Program-made: the position numbers and the translations under genes
Assembly: GCA_021234155.1 (NCBI GenBank)
Contig: JAJEKV010000109.1
Span: 2,598,738 to 2,662,737 of the forward strand
Direction: 5' to 3'
Source of the DNA: Isoetes taiwanensis
Taxonomy: Eukaryota > Streptophyta > Lycopodiopsida > Isoetales > Isoetaceae
Length of the DNA: 64,000 nt
In this document: positions 48,423 to 60,625 of the stretch, one piece after another
Layout of the letters: each line of letters opens with the position of its first letter
Position numbering within the stretch: the first letter of the stretch is position 1
The notes under the pieces: model-generated
What the model saw: the letters and a program-made list of their open reading frames with translations, nothing else
Told to the model about the DNA's origin: nothing
Database searches by the model: none

Positions 48423-49480
48423 TCTAGGCATCTCTTTTAATGCTCATCTTTTACACTGCTGAAACAGGGGACATTCGAGATATAGGGTCAGATGAAGATG
48501 TTTGCATATCTGCACCTGGTCGGCATCCTTCTAACATGAATACTACTTCTGTCATATTGGGCCTATCCTTAGGATCTTGTGCAGTGCATAGAAGTGCAAC
48601 TTTAACAAGCCTAATAGGAACTCTTCCCATTCTCGATGACTCTTGATCAAACAGCTCAAGTAGACTAGGATCAAATAACTCGAAATTTCTGCTCAAGTCG
48701 GGCGCTTTACCCATTTTACTATATCCTCATCCCGACTAAATGTGGCGGGTCGTCACTGTAAGTAACTCTAGCAAAAGAATTCCAAAGTGTAGACATCCGA
48801 TTCTTTAGTTACTAGGCCAGTGGCAATCGCTGGGACGGGGACACATATCCAACAGATCCAACTGGAGTAACGGACGTTGATGGCTCAACAGTCTTATAGC
48901 TAGTCTATCCATTCCAAACTCGCTAAATGTGGTTCCAAATCAGCATCAAACCGACGTTATTGGTCTTTACATCTCCATGAATGATTTGAGGGTCACATCG
49001 TGTATGGAGATATTCAAGGCCACGCGCAATGTTCAATGCAATAAGATGCCTCATACGCCAATCTAACAAGTTACCATCTTGATGAGAAGCTTGTTGCAAG
49101 AGGACAGCAAGATTACCATTAGGCATGTAGTCATAAATCAGAAGTTTCACGTCTCCACTTATGTAATAACCACGCAAAACCGTTAGGTTTCTGTGTTTTG
49201 CCCTGCCCAGAAGCTTTGCTTGTGTCCTAAACCAGTCCTCTTCAACAATACCTTCCGGTAAACATTTCACCGACAGAATTGTCCCATCTTCTAATGGGGC
49301 TTTAAAAGTGATTCCATACCTTGATCTTGTTAAGACATATTCTTCATCAAAATGCCCTGTAGATTCGAGAATTGTAGCATAAGGAATGGGGTTTTGAAAC
49401 ATCACAAGTACCTCAACTTTAGGAGAAATATCCTCCTTTTCAGGTACTGCAGCTCTCCTCCTTGTAAATAGGCAAACTAA
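48423..49480 (-). pseudogene. Truncated LRR receptor kinase pseudogene (duplicate)
   Basis: A close copy of the kinase half of the locus at 59582-63137. The piece at 49405-48923 has the N-lobe and catalytic loop (TFKAPLEDGTILSVKCLPEG, YDYMPNGNLAVLL, IIHGDVKTNN). Then frameshifts follow around the EFG region and activation segment, and a C-terminal piece lies at 48714-48451 (CTAQDPKDRPNMTEV). The extracellular LRRs, signal peptide and membrane segment are missing; the copy ends near 49480, where retroelement-tail sequence begins. No promoter is carried with it. It is a dead duplicate; its higher number of indels compared with the parent is expected. Confidence 0.9.
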
Positions 49481-49504
49481 TGCAGGAACAATCTTCGCTT
49501 GCTG

Positions 49505-49590
49505 CGTTTTTGTATTAGGGTCCCATAGACCGATTGGTCTCCGTGGACGATAAAAGTACCTTCCTTCCTTCCTTCCTTCCTTCCTTCCTT
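49505..49590 (+). repeat. Retroelement 3' end with (CCTT)n tail
   Basis: Nearly identical to 541-620. It lies exactly between the kinase pseudogene and the helicase fragment; the microsatellite tail runs directly into helicase codons at about 49590. Confidence 0.7.
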
Positions 49591-49780
49591 GGAGGCAAGC
49601 ATTTCATTGCTTATGGAGATTTTAGACAAGTCGCGCCTGTTGTAAAGGGAGGGGGGAGAAATGCAGCATATAATGCATCCATAAAATCCTCATCACTGTG
49701 GCAAACTTTTTGTGTAATGAGATTGGAAGAGCCGGTCCGTAATGCCGATGACCCTAAACTAATGCGTTTCGTCGATCACA
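49591..49780 (+). pseudogene. Helitron PIF1-type helicase fragment, part 1
   Basis: Reads GGKHFIAYGDFRQVAPVVKG (helicase motif III region, GDFRQ), then SSLWQTFCVMRLEEPVRNAD and LMRFVDH. This is the middle of the SF1B PIF1-like helicase domain of Helitron Rep/Hel proteins. The Rep nuclease domain and Walker A/B motifs are absent. The frame is interrupted at 49780 by the 7.05-kb hairpin-ended element and continues at 56832; joined, the codons read VDHIGENWED. The left edge is a retroelement tail, so this is a fragment of a former autonomous Helitron. Confidence 0.85.
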
Positions 49781-51046
49781 TTCTGGGAAGGGACTCGCGA
49801 GAGACACAAAACCGGCCGATAGATAGGCTTGTCATTCATCACAGCAGCAGTATACAATGACTTGAAGAATAGAGAGGGGTAGCCGACCATAGGAACAATA
49901 TCGGACTACCCCATAAAAAGAAATGTGCACAGGCAATATAGAAGGGTAATGGCGACAACTTCTCACCGGGATGAAAAACCCCGCCCTTTCGGGTTTTCGA
50001 GGAAAACCCTAATGAGAAACGGCCGCCAACAACCTTGAATGTGATGCCCGGAAAACCCAAGAAGATGGATTTGGCGAACCCAAAAATAGCGGGATCCCGA
50101 AGAAGGCGGTAGAAGCCCGAATGTGTTGCCTGGAGAGCCGAAAAAGGTGGTGTGATGGCGAACACAAATCTAGCACGACCCCATAAGATGGTAGAAGCCG
50201 GAAAAACAAAGGAGACATGTCGATGGCGAAGCCAAAAAAGCAAGACCCCAAACGAATCGCAGCAAAAACCCGCAAAGAACTCAACGTAACCCTAAAAAAT
50301 ACCCGTAAATGGTCAGAAAACTAACATGCATGGCATGGGCAAGCCGCACAATCAAACCCTGCAAAGAAGAGCAAATTAGAACATAAAAAGCAGCACCCAA
50401 AAGGTGGGAAAGCATCCCCCAGCGGGTGATAATTATGCGTCACCCTCAAGGTGGAAGTAAATAGCATCCCCCTCAGGGTGGAAAAAATAGCATCACCCTC
50501 AAGGTGGAAAGAAATAGCATCACCCTCACGGTGGAAATAAATAGCATCACCCTCAAGGTGGAAATAAACAGCATCACTTCCAGGTGAAGATAGCATCACC
50601 TGAAAAGTGGAGAAAGCATCACCCAACAGGTGGAAAATAACATATGAAAAATGACATGATAATGATGCAAAAAACATTATTCTAGTAAATGCAAAGTGAA
50701 CAATATGAAACAAACGCCGCCCCCACCGAAAGGTATGAAGGGGGAAACTCGAGAAGGAAGGAAGGAAGCGTGGAGAAGACGCCGATAACCGGTGCTGAAG
50801 GACAAAGCGCCTTATATAGTGGCAGGAAATAAAACATGAGAATAGGTGGAGAACAACAAAGAGTGCCTGAAAAAATACAAATGAAAAAGACTCATGCGCC
50901 GACGCAAGCAGGCGGGAAGGGAGGGAAGCCACGAGAGGAGAAGAAGAGCTGCTGTGGAGAAGACGCTGATAACCGGGCCAAAGACGTAGATGGCCCATAT
51001 GCCGCCCCTTCCAGAATGGCGATCCGATGGCTCCGGATCGATGGGA
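49781..51046 (+). mobile_element. Hairpin-ended element, copy 2: short unit (1,266 bp)
   Basis: Starts TTCTGGGAAGGGAC directly after the host A at 49780. Its reversed partner (CCCTTCCAGAA) lies just before a 7-bp perfect hairpin (51020-51040, CGATCCG / CGGATCG), and it ends ATGGGA at 51046. Internally it has a perfect 8-bp fold-back at 49991-50009 (GGGTTTTC / GAAAACCC) and an array of small hairpins CACC...GGTG at 50400-50638. The 5' block matches other subfamilies in layout more than in sequence. Long minus-strand frames (50321-51070) are artefacts. No protein. Confidence 0.85.
50400..50638. repeat. Array of ~9 small hairpins (CACC...GGTG), period ~27-31 bp
   Basis: Units of the type CACCCTCAAGGTGGAAATAA + 'atagcat' repeat about nine times with small variation. 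Each holds an inverted pair CACC/GGTG around a 4-6 bp loop; changes on one side are sometimes matched on the other. Confidence 0.8.
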
Positions 51047-52383
51047 TTCGGGAAGGGACTCGCGAGACACAAAACCGGCCGACTACCAAAGGACTTCCTT
51101 AACTATACGCCACCACCCCCAAACAATCGGATAGGATAAAGGACGTAGAGAGGAAGGAGACGAGCGAAAAAGAGGGCCACCGGTTACCGAAAAGATAGTG
51201 ACTCGGCAAAGCGAACGAAGGCAAGCGAAGCTAAAGAAATCGTGATGAGCACAAAAAGTTGGTCTCATTTGGAGTGGCAAGGGGAGAAAAGGAACCGTGG
51301 TCCCAAGAGTCGGGTTCAAGCGAGAGGGAAGCTTCGTGGTTGACGACGAGAACCAAGTAGCCGCGAGCGAAAGCCGTGGAGAAAAAGTGAAGTTGAAGAA
51401 GAAGAACCCAAAGTGCCTCGCTATGGACGGCAGATCACCAAGGACCCGAAAAAAGAAAAGGACATTAGAGAACAAACCAAGAAAAGGACGCCGCCACAAT
51501 GATGAATCAAGGAAGCGCCCGCATGCTAACAAGAACGGCAACAAGGCGATGAAAAAACAAACCACGCACGCGCATAATGCACATAATATGATATGAATGC
51601 AGACACGGACCAAGTCCGTGAATGTGGCCATTATTCCCCCTAACCTCGAACCCTTCATCAATGGATCCCCAAAAGAATAAACAATAATGACAAATAAGAA
51701 GGAAGAATAACAAGTAATCGAGATAATAAGGCAAAGAGGAAAAACTTACGATAGGAATGTAGAAATGCATAGACATAAAGATGGAACGAGAAACAGGGGA
51801 GATGTTGAGTAGAGTCGCACACCACGAAGCGAAGCGCCGAGAGGACGAGGACCGTCAGAACCGTGAGTACGAACCTCAACATGTGGACCCCCGTGATATC
51901 GAAAGCAAAAAAACGGAGGAAACGGGGAAGAATGATAAAACTATGGGCTAAAAGAACATGAAAAGTCAACCACGCCTAACGCCTCAAACTTACACAATGA
52001 TTATGTAATATCATATATAGTGAGTAAAGCTATGCACGAAAAAATAAGCCTATCGCGAACATGACAAAGTGGAGCTAACTAAAACAAAGAAGCTCCCAAA
52101 TCCATAAAATTGGTACACCAACAACATCACCCGGCCACCCATGTGCAAGAATAGAAAATACAACCGCATGAAACATCAAATAAGTGCACTAATAAAGCGA
52201 ACAAACCCGATGATCATGCCAAAAAGAAGAAACAAATCTTAAACTAATCCCCAAATATTCAAATCCCAAAGATCGGACCAAACCAAATATAGAATATACA
52301 TATAAGAAATGTAGCCACAAAGGACAAAGAGGTGGAAAACATGTCACAAAATACTTGAATGGGACAGAAAAGGTCGAATGACA

Positions 52384-52510
<127 letters not shown>

Positions 52511-54433
52511 CGCCAAACCGCCAAACGTGGAGTTGGGTCAATGGCACGAGCTTAATCTGGAGCACAACAATAAAATGAGGCGGAATCAGATAAACTATAA
52601 GCCCAGCCGCGAAACCGGTGGGTCGAAGTCGGGCAATGGCATGTAGCGAAGGGTGAAACGAAGAGGAGCGCCAATGACCAAGCGCCGAAGAAGTGGAACA
52701 TGTAGAAGGCACCCATGAGCGATTAAGGAGAACAAGAACGCGGCATAATGGCGGCGGCAAACACGAGTAAAGCGCGAGAGGACGAGGACCGCCAAAGAAT
52801 CAGCGAAAACGGACCTCAACATGTGGACCCCGTGATAGCGAAAGCAAAAAACGGAGGAAACGGAACCCTTCATCATGGATCCCCAAAAGAAAAAAACAAT
52901 AACGATAAATAATAAAAAGGAATAACAAGTAACCGCGATAAGAAAAAAATGCGTGAGATATAAAGAAGACAAAATGCTTCGCGGAGATAGCATAATGCAC
53001 AATGCATAATGAGAGCACAATTTATAGTGAAAAAAATCGCGAACAACCAGCTAGAAAGGAAGTCCCAAAGACTAGCACCATGCACAAGCTTAAAATGCGC
53101 CCAAGATAATACCTCATGCACCATCATAAGAACCCTAACAAGCATGAAATTTGTGAGGAAGGGAACGTAAATGTGGAATAAAAGCCCTAGGCACCAATGT
53201 TCCAAACACAAGAGATCGACAACATCCAAAATGTAAAACATAAGGTGCCGTGAGATGAAAAGGACAATACATGTAGGATAATATGCCAGACGGACCAGAT
53301 TCGCCCCCTACGCTAACAGCAATATACACGTGCAAAAACACACCTTATTGGAAAAACACTTTAATGATCAAGTGAAACCCATACAAATGCAACCGATAAG
53401 TTCAAAAGGCCAATGCTCTCCCATCATCCTAAAGAAATTCCAAACCAACGGTGAATGACACATGTCCGGACAAAATTGAATTCAGAACAAGATGAATCGT
53501 GAACAAATAACCCCAAAATATTATGCTAAGGATTACTTAAAATGAAATGGACATGGGAGCAAAGGCAACAAATAGGAAACACGCTAAAACCACATTTGCA
53601 CAATGAAAACCGCAAGGTCTATGCGATATGCCCGTAGAAAACCCGCCAAGAGTAGTTACCGAGTGTTATGTAGTAATGTGCTCAACCTCAAAAGCACAAA
53701 TGAGAAAGAACCCAAAAAAAATAAATAAAAGAGCACCACAAGATTAGAAATTGAACATTGGCAAAATATGAGCACGTATAAGTTTGTTTTTAGACCCAAA
53801 TTGTACATATGACAAGAATTGAAAGTTTCCATATGAAAGCAAGTCATGAACCATATTCACCTCCTTATGTTTCAAAAATGAAATACACATGCAAAATGCA
53901 CCTCATGAAAAAACAATCCAATGAGTAATCCGTAACCATACTCAAATGCAAGCAATAAGGATAGAAAACAATAGCCTAAACGAATACCCCAGCTGGGACT
54001 CACCTTATATAAAAACACGATAAATGATGTATGCCCCAAGTCCGAATCAAACAAGGCAAAAATTAATCCCTATGGCAATAATAGATAGCCGATGGAATGA
54101 TGCGATGGAAACAAGAAGAGGACACGCCTTAAGAAGTCGCGAAAATCCATGGTGGTACCGTGACCGAATGATGGAACATCACAAATTTATGTAACTGGAA
54201 TGAAGTGGCCCGATGTACAATGTGTCTTCTAAGTGTGGACACAACCCCAACATCGGATGTGACCCTTCTGACTCGATGCTCTACATGGAGAATGCGCTGC
54301 GCGATCCCAATCCAACAAGAGACTAGTGAATGAATCTAAATCCAACAACAAATTAATGCAGGAAGTGAAGTCCCTCAATGCGCAATGCCTGTGGGAAGCG
54401 TCAGAACAAGCCAAAGCAGACCGAACACTTAAG

Positions 54434-54770
54434 AAGAAAAATCACTTATAAAGAGCACCCCATTATAATCCATAAGTACCTTACCAGAAAAAACAACAAA
54501 TAAAAAGGGAACCCATGAAACACTTAGGAAGAAAAATCATTTATAAAGAGCACCTCATTATAAATCCATAAGTACCTTACAAGAGAAAACAACAAATAAA
54601 AAGGTAGCCATTAAACACTTAGGAAGAAAAATCATTTATAAAGAGCACCTCATTATAAATCCGTAAGTACCTTACAAGAGAAAATAACAAATAACGAGGG
54701 AACCCATAAAAAACGCTTAGGAAGAAAATCACTTATAAAGAGCACCCCATAATAAATCCCCAAGAGAAAT
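54434..54770. repeat. ~97-bp tandem repeat, about 3.5 copies
   Basis: Units share 'aagaaaaatcatttataaag', 'agcacctcattataaatcc', 'ataagtaccttacaagag' and 'caaataaaaaggg'. Located inside the copy 2 long unit. Confidence 0.9.
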
Positions 54771-56831
54771 CACATTCTTATTAAATATCCAAAAAACATG
54801 AAAAACAAACACAAGACAAATGCTTGAGAGCATATTATTCAACAAAAAAACGAGACCGCACTATTATGCCCAAGGACAGAGGCGACGGACGCCCCGGAAC
54901 AAAGATAATCACGCGAGCAACCCCAATGAAATAGCCGGGTAAGTTGGAAGGAACTGAGGGGGATACTCCGTCATGATGAAAAAGTATTCCTTCAGCTAAA
55001 TAGGACGCAAAGACGAAAAACCCCACAACAACATCACATCCCCTAGAAAACGAGCACGAGCTGGGTCGAGCCTTCGATAAGCCCGGAATACTCGGAAACA
55101 ACGTAAGGCAAAAAAAAAGGAAAAAAAGGCTTAAGCGTCCGAAAGTATTCCAGACTACCGATGTCCTCCCGGACAACCTATAAAGCATTGCTAGCCGCCG
55201 AATGCAAGGCTGCCAAATGCAAGACGTAAAGGTGGTGGGAAGTCATCGCCATCTCCGGAGGTGAAAAGGGAGGGAAAAATCCCCAGGAAACATCCGAAAG
55301 GTAACAAAGGGGGCAAGGAAACAAGACATGCTAAGAAGACCAAGCAAAGGAAGAAACGAGAATGAAGAACCAAAACGAGAAAAGAAAACCGAAAGCGTAA
55401 TGTAAAAAAAAGAGTCAAGGAGTGCATTTAATGGGTAGAAAAGAAGGAGCGCATTTAATGGGTAGAAAAGCATGCAACAAATGAAAGTACCAAGGAGCAG
55501 AGGAGCCGATGAAGGGCTAGAGAAGCATGCAGCAGCGAATGGACAGAACAACATGCACAAGCAAAAAAGGGGCTGCCGCAAAACCTGATGAAAATAGATG
55601 CTCCTAAGATAACATTGCAGAATACAGCAGAGACATGGTAAGAACAGCATAAATAGACTAAGAGCCCCCGAGCGAACCAGCCAAAGAAGCAAAGGACGAT
55701 GCCAACACCTATTCACCAGCCAAAGACAAGAAGAAGTGATGAAGCAAAGGATGATGCCAAAACCGGGCCGCTAAATGTGAAAAGACAAAATCGCAAAGAA
55801 GAGAAACGGAAAAGATCGCGGAGGAGGAGCGCCAATAAAAGACCCAAGTACACGCCAGAGAATCCAGAAAACACATAGCTAAGGATGAATCCACCGCACG
55901 TAACCCATGCATAAGGATGGAGCAGAAGTTTAACCAACCAAGAGGAGCGGTGGGATCGGGCAAACAGAGGAGCGTGGCTAGGATGGGGCGCATAAGGATG
56001 GAGCAGGGAGCTACCAAACCAAGAGGAGCATGGCTGGGATCGGGCGAAACGAGAGGAGCGTGGCTGACGGCAATCAGTGGGAGCGGAGGCATACCACCTG
56101 TGGCTGGGATCGGCCCATGCCCAAGCATAGATTTCAATTTCCAAGCTAGGATGGCCGGAAGCTGATGCCTCAAGTGCCAAAACCGAATGGCTCCTGGACG
56201 AAAAACCTATCGCCGTCTATGATGCAAATGGGCTAAAGCGCAAACCGAAAAACGGTAAATGGCCCCGTGATTCCAAAGAATTCAACCAAAGGCCAAAGAA
56301 CAGAGGCCCGACTCAAACGTAAAACCTCCAACAAGAGACAAAGAAACCAAGAAAATGCATGGTGAATTCAACATGCTTAACGCCAGAATAAGGAGAAAAC
56401 AACAAACTAACACAAAATCGGCAAGATCTAATGGCGATTCAACATGCTAAACCGAAAACAAGAGAATCACTAAATCCATAAGAATCATAGCAATTCCTCA
56501 TGCAAGCACCCACGCAAGCAAAAAGCCAAATAGAAAAACAAGATCTACCCTAGCACCGATCCGTAATTCCGTGCATAATCAACAAGATAAGAAGAAGGCG
56601 CACTTTCCAAAGAAGGGTAAGACAACTCAAGAAGATGCCAGATGCGAGGACGGAGACATGAGCCAAGGAGAAGCTCCAAGAAATCCATCGATCAAGAGCC
56701 ATGGGAAGCCACGAGAGGAGAAGAAGAGCTGCTGTGAGAAGACGCCGATAACTGGGCCAAAGACAGAGATGGCCTAATATAGGCGCTCGTCCCTTCCCAG
56801 AATGGCGATCCGATGGCTCGGATCGATGGGA

Positions 56832-57430
56832 TAGGAGAAAATTGGGAGGACCCGACAGTCTCACTAGATATATTTAATATAACTACTATCATAGAAGATA
56901 GCATTGAATTTTTATATCCATGTGACATATTATGTAAATCCAGGCCATGTAAGACATGAAATACATTGTCGACAATTAATAAGAGTGTTAATAGCTTCAA
57001 TGATCGCATTCTTGGTAGAGTTCCTAGTCGTGACAAATCGTATTATAGTCATGACCACATCACCGAGCAAGATGAAATCATACGCGACCACCCTTATGCA
57101 ACCTCTGATTTCCTTAATAACATCACACATTCTGGAATACCCAACCATGAGCTGAAGCTTAAAGTAGGGGCCATATGCCGCATTATGAAATGGTTGGATA
57201 TGGAAAAGGGTTTGGTAAAAAATGCGAGAGTTATGGTCGTGTCAATGCATGAAAAATTTGTCATGGTGAAAGTACTAGACGAGGCATCCCAGGACGATGC
57301 ATGTACATACCCGATTTCTAGAACTGACTCTATCAACCAGAGAACCGGCCCTGGACCATTTATAGACGACAATTGCCACACCGTTTATCTTATTCGACCA
57401 CCTTCAATAGTCGCTGTGGGTGGACATTGA
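56832..57430 (+). pseudogene. Helitron PIF1-type helicase fragment, part 2
   Basis: Continues the frame broken at 49780: IGENWEDPTVSLDIF, then DSIEFLYPCDIL, one in-frame stop near 56962, then STINKSVNSFNDRILG, DFLNNITHSGIPNHELKLK and GLVKNARVMVVSM. These correspond to the C-terminal RecA-like part of Helitron helicases (the N..V...N..I block; the FLN....SG.P.H.L.LK block; the GL.NG.R-like block, here with LVKNARV). A single stop in about 200 codons suggests fairly recent loss. The following ~50 codons (57280-57430) are unique and end at a natural stop. Needed for unwinding during rolling-circle transposition when intact. Confidence 0.85.
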
Positions 57431-58069
57431 TTGCGCTGTCATTGACCTGCGGTACCGGCTGTATTTGACTCGATGCGAAGAGAGAAGACGACTCATCCTC
57501 CTCTCACCGAGAATACATCGAGCGCACTAAAAATATCGCCTATAAGGAGCTCCTCCGTTGATAAGGTACTTTTTTTAGCTCTTCTTTGTACACTTCACAA
57601 AGATGATGTAGCAAACAGATCGCCTCGCAAGGAGTTGAACTTTAAGTAAGGTATGTCCTCCGGCTTTTCATATGTATAGTATTGTAGCTTTTTACAAAAC
57701 ATGATGTAGCAAAGGTATAACTGCAAGAAGTTGAACTTTAAGTAAGGTATGTCCTTTGCCTTTCATGTGTACCATGTGATGTGATGATCCTCTTATTTTC
57801 CGCACAATTTGTCCGAGACAAATTGTGATAATGTGTATTTTCTCTCGCCACTATTTAGACAGGTACAGACGACGTCTTCAGTCCTCTTCTATAGATGACA
57901 CCATTCGAAAGTTATTTAGATAAGGTATGCCAAAGAAAAAAAATAGTAATAAAAAAAAAAAAAAAAAAAAAAAAATCCCCCCCGCCCCATACGATAGATG
58001 ACGTGCTATTTGATTACCATGGGATTCCCTCTCATTCATTTTTTTTTGCTTTGAGGAATTGAAAAGAAA
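57431..58069. repeat. Helicase 3' flank with a ~100-bp duplication and poly(A)
   Basis: 'gaactttaagtaaggtatgtcct' occurs at about 57637 and 57735 with similar flanks ('gatgtagcaaa'), a direct duplication. A run of ~24 A lies at 57951-57974. No gene. Confidence 0.5.
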
Positions 58070-58375
58070 GGCAACAGCTATTAGTAATAGGCGACCCCTA
58101 TCCAAAGCCCAAAACCCACTGACTGTCATTAGATGCAAAAAAAAAATGAAAAGAACATCCATCGCAGCAGAGTAAACTTTTAGTGGTCAAGTTTATTGGT
58201 AATGGTGACCCCATCCAAAAGCCATATCCCTACCGACAGCTATCGGATGCAAAAATAAAATAAAATAAATGTCCATCGCGGTAACAGCCTAGTGGTCAAG
58301 CCGTCGGTAATGGGCAATCCCCACCTAGGTCCAAAACCCACTGGCTGTCATCGGATGCCAAAAGAAGAGAGGGGA
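58070..58375. repeat. ~115-bp tandem repeat, about 2.6 copies
   Basis: Each unit has 'ggtaat-ggcgacccc-tccaaagcc', 'aacccactg(a/g)ctgtcat' + 'ggatgc', then A-rich sequence, 'atccatcgc', and 'tagtggtcaag'. Confidence 0.75.
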
Positions 58376-58469
58376 CACACAATAATGGAAATCCCATGGT
58401 AGTCGGTTATAGCACCTATCTATCCTCTGGGCACAAAACAAACGGCATCACAAAAGTAGCGGGTGCGAC

Positions 58470-58515
58470 AAAAGAAATGTTCGCGGCGGCCGCGGCGATA
58501 AATTTCTTGTATACA
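58470..58515. other. G/C-rich fold-back shared with 12002-12053
   Basis: AAGAAAT ... GCGGCGGCCGCGGCGATAAA ... TTTCTTGTAT. The same order (AGAAAT, GCGGCC, GGCCGC, GCGATAA, TTTCTTGTAT) is present at 12002-12053. Probably the end of a repeat family. Confidence 0.5.
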
Positions 58516-58559
58516 CTTAAGAAAGTACTTTCTTTCGTTCAAAAAAGTACTTAACTTGA

Positions 58560-60625
58560 AAACCTACACCAAGACACGAAAATTTTGCACGCATTCTGCA
58601 CAAAAGCTCGATCTAAAACATGAAATGAGTCGAGCTGCACCAAAAACTCGACCTGAAACACAAAGAACAAACAAAATCTTAACTTAAAGAACAAAAATCC
58701 AAAAAAAAAAACTCCATGAATCGCTAGTAATCGCCAGAGCGGCTCACCTAATGGTCCACGGCGCAAAATCACCTCTGGCGCCGGAGATTGCCAACTCCGA
58801 AGCGCCAAAAACTCCATGAATCGACCAAAAACACGAAATGAGTTGAGTTGCACCAAAAATTCGACCTGAAACACAAGAACAAACAAAATCTTAACCTAAA
58901 GAACAAAAATCCAAAAAAAAAACTCCATGAATCGATAGTAATCGCGAGAGCGCCTCACCTAATGATCTCCATAATGCAAAATCCCCTCTCCTAATGATCT
59001 CCACAGCGCAAAATCCCCTCTGGCGCTGGAGATCGCCAACTCCGAAGCTCCAAAAATGAAAACAAAGATACCGAAAAGGAAGGGGAAAAGAATGCCACGT
59101 CAAAAATTTTCTTAAAAACTCACGCACGTCAGCCGCCGAAAATTTTTCAGTACGTAATCCCGGGCAGTGTTTATTATGTTTGTTAATCCACTGGAAATTG
59201 GGTGGCATAAAACGCCTCCATTTTTCTTTTTATTGACTTCAAATATAGATTTTATGCCATTATATTTATACAAGTACAAAATTTGTAGAAGCATTTCTGC
59301 GGGATAATGGAAGTTAGACGCAGTTGATCAAATTAACCAGTTTTAGAAACCAGTTCTGGAAAACCCAGCCTGATCATCAAATTTCTAGGGTTCTATGTCA
59401 AGTTTGTAGAGGAACTACATACAAAAATAACATAACCTTCAAGCCAATTTATTAGATGAAATTACATGGAATAGACACAGATATATGTACAAGAGAGCAC
59501 TTCCAGTAACAGCATAATGAAATGAAGTTCCAAACTGCTCTTTACAATGAAATTCTAGGCATCTCTTTTAATGCTCATCTTTTACACTGCTGAAACAGGG
59601 GACATTCGAGATATAGGGTCAGATGAAGATGTTTGCATATCTGCACCTGGTCGGCATCCTTCTAACATGAATACTACTTCTGTCATATTGGGCCTATCCT
59701 TAGGATCTTGTGCAGTGCATAGAAGTGCAACTTTAACAGCTAATAGGAACTCTTCCCATTCTGATGACTCTTGATCAAACAGCTCAAGTAGACTAGGATC
59801 AAATAACTCGGAAATTTCTCGGTTCTGAAGCTGGCGCTTTACCCATTTTACTATATCCTCATCCTGACTAAATGTGGCGGGTCGTCTGCCTGTAAGTAAC
59901 TCTAGCAAAAGAATTCCAAAGCTGTAGACATCTGATTCTTTAGTTACTAGGCCAGTGGCAATCGCTTCTGGGGACACATATCCAACAGATCCAACTGGAG
60001 TAACGGACGTTGATGGCTCAACAGGTCTTATAGCTAGTCTATCCATTCCAAACTCTGCTAAATGTGGCTCCAAATCAGCATCAAACTGCACGTTACTGGT
60101 CTTTACATCTCCATGAATGATTTGAGGGTCACATCGTGTATGGAGATATTCAAGGCCACGCGCAATGTTCAATGCAATAAGATGCCTCATACGCCAATCT
60201 AACAAGTTACCATCTTGATGAGAAGCTTGTTGCAAGAGGACAGCAAGATTACCATTAGGCATGTAGTCATAAATCAGAAGTTTCACGTCTCCACTTATGT
60301 AATAACCACGCAAAACCGTTAGGTTTCTGTGTTTTGCCCTGCCCAGAAGCTCTGCTTGTGTCCTAAACCAGTTCTCTTCAACAATACCTTCCGGTAAACG
60401 TTTCACCGACAGAATTGTCCCATCTTCTAATGGGGCTTTAAAAGTGATTCCATACCTTGATCTTGTTAAGACATGTTCTTCATCAAAATGCCCTGTAGAT
60501 TCGAGAATTGTAGCATAAGGAATGGGGTTTTGAAACATCACAAGTACCTCAGCTTTAGGAGAAATATCCTCCTTTGCAGGTACTGCAGCTCTCCTCCTTG
60601 TAAATAGGCAAACTAATGTGATGAG
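58560..60625. repeat. Segmental duplication, copy 3 (parental kinase locus)
   Basis: 58560-59172 corresponds to the right-hand part of the TIR element at 47130-47707. 59205-60625 corresponds to 47811-49480 without the MITE. It underlies the 3' half and 3' flank of the receptor kinase locus. Confidence 0.8.

Larger units (their letters stand above)
46633..49480. repeat. Segmental duplication, copy 2 (carries kinase pseudogene)
   Basis: Left part matches copy 1 (43443). The right part matches the 3' flank and kinase region of the receptor kinase locus (59318-60625), up to about 49480. Two transposons (46999-47707 and 47951-48198) have since been inserted. Confidence 0.85.

Noticed and set aside
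50400-50638. CRISPR array
   Set aside because: Repeats are short, directly adjacent and degenerate without unique spacers, in a plant nuclear context without cas genes.
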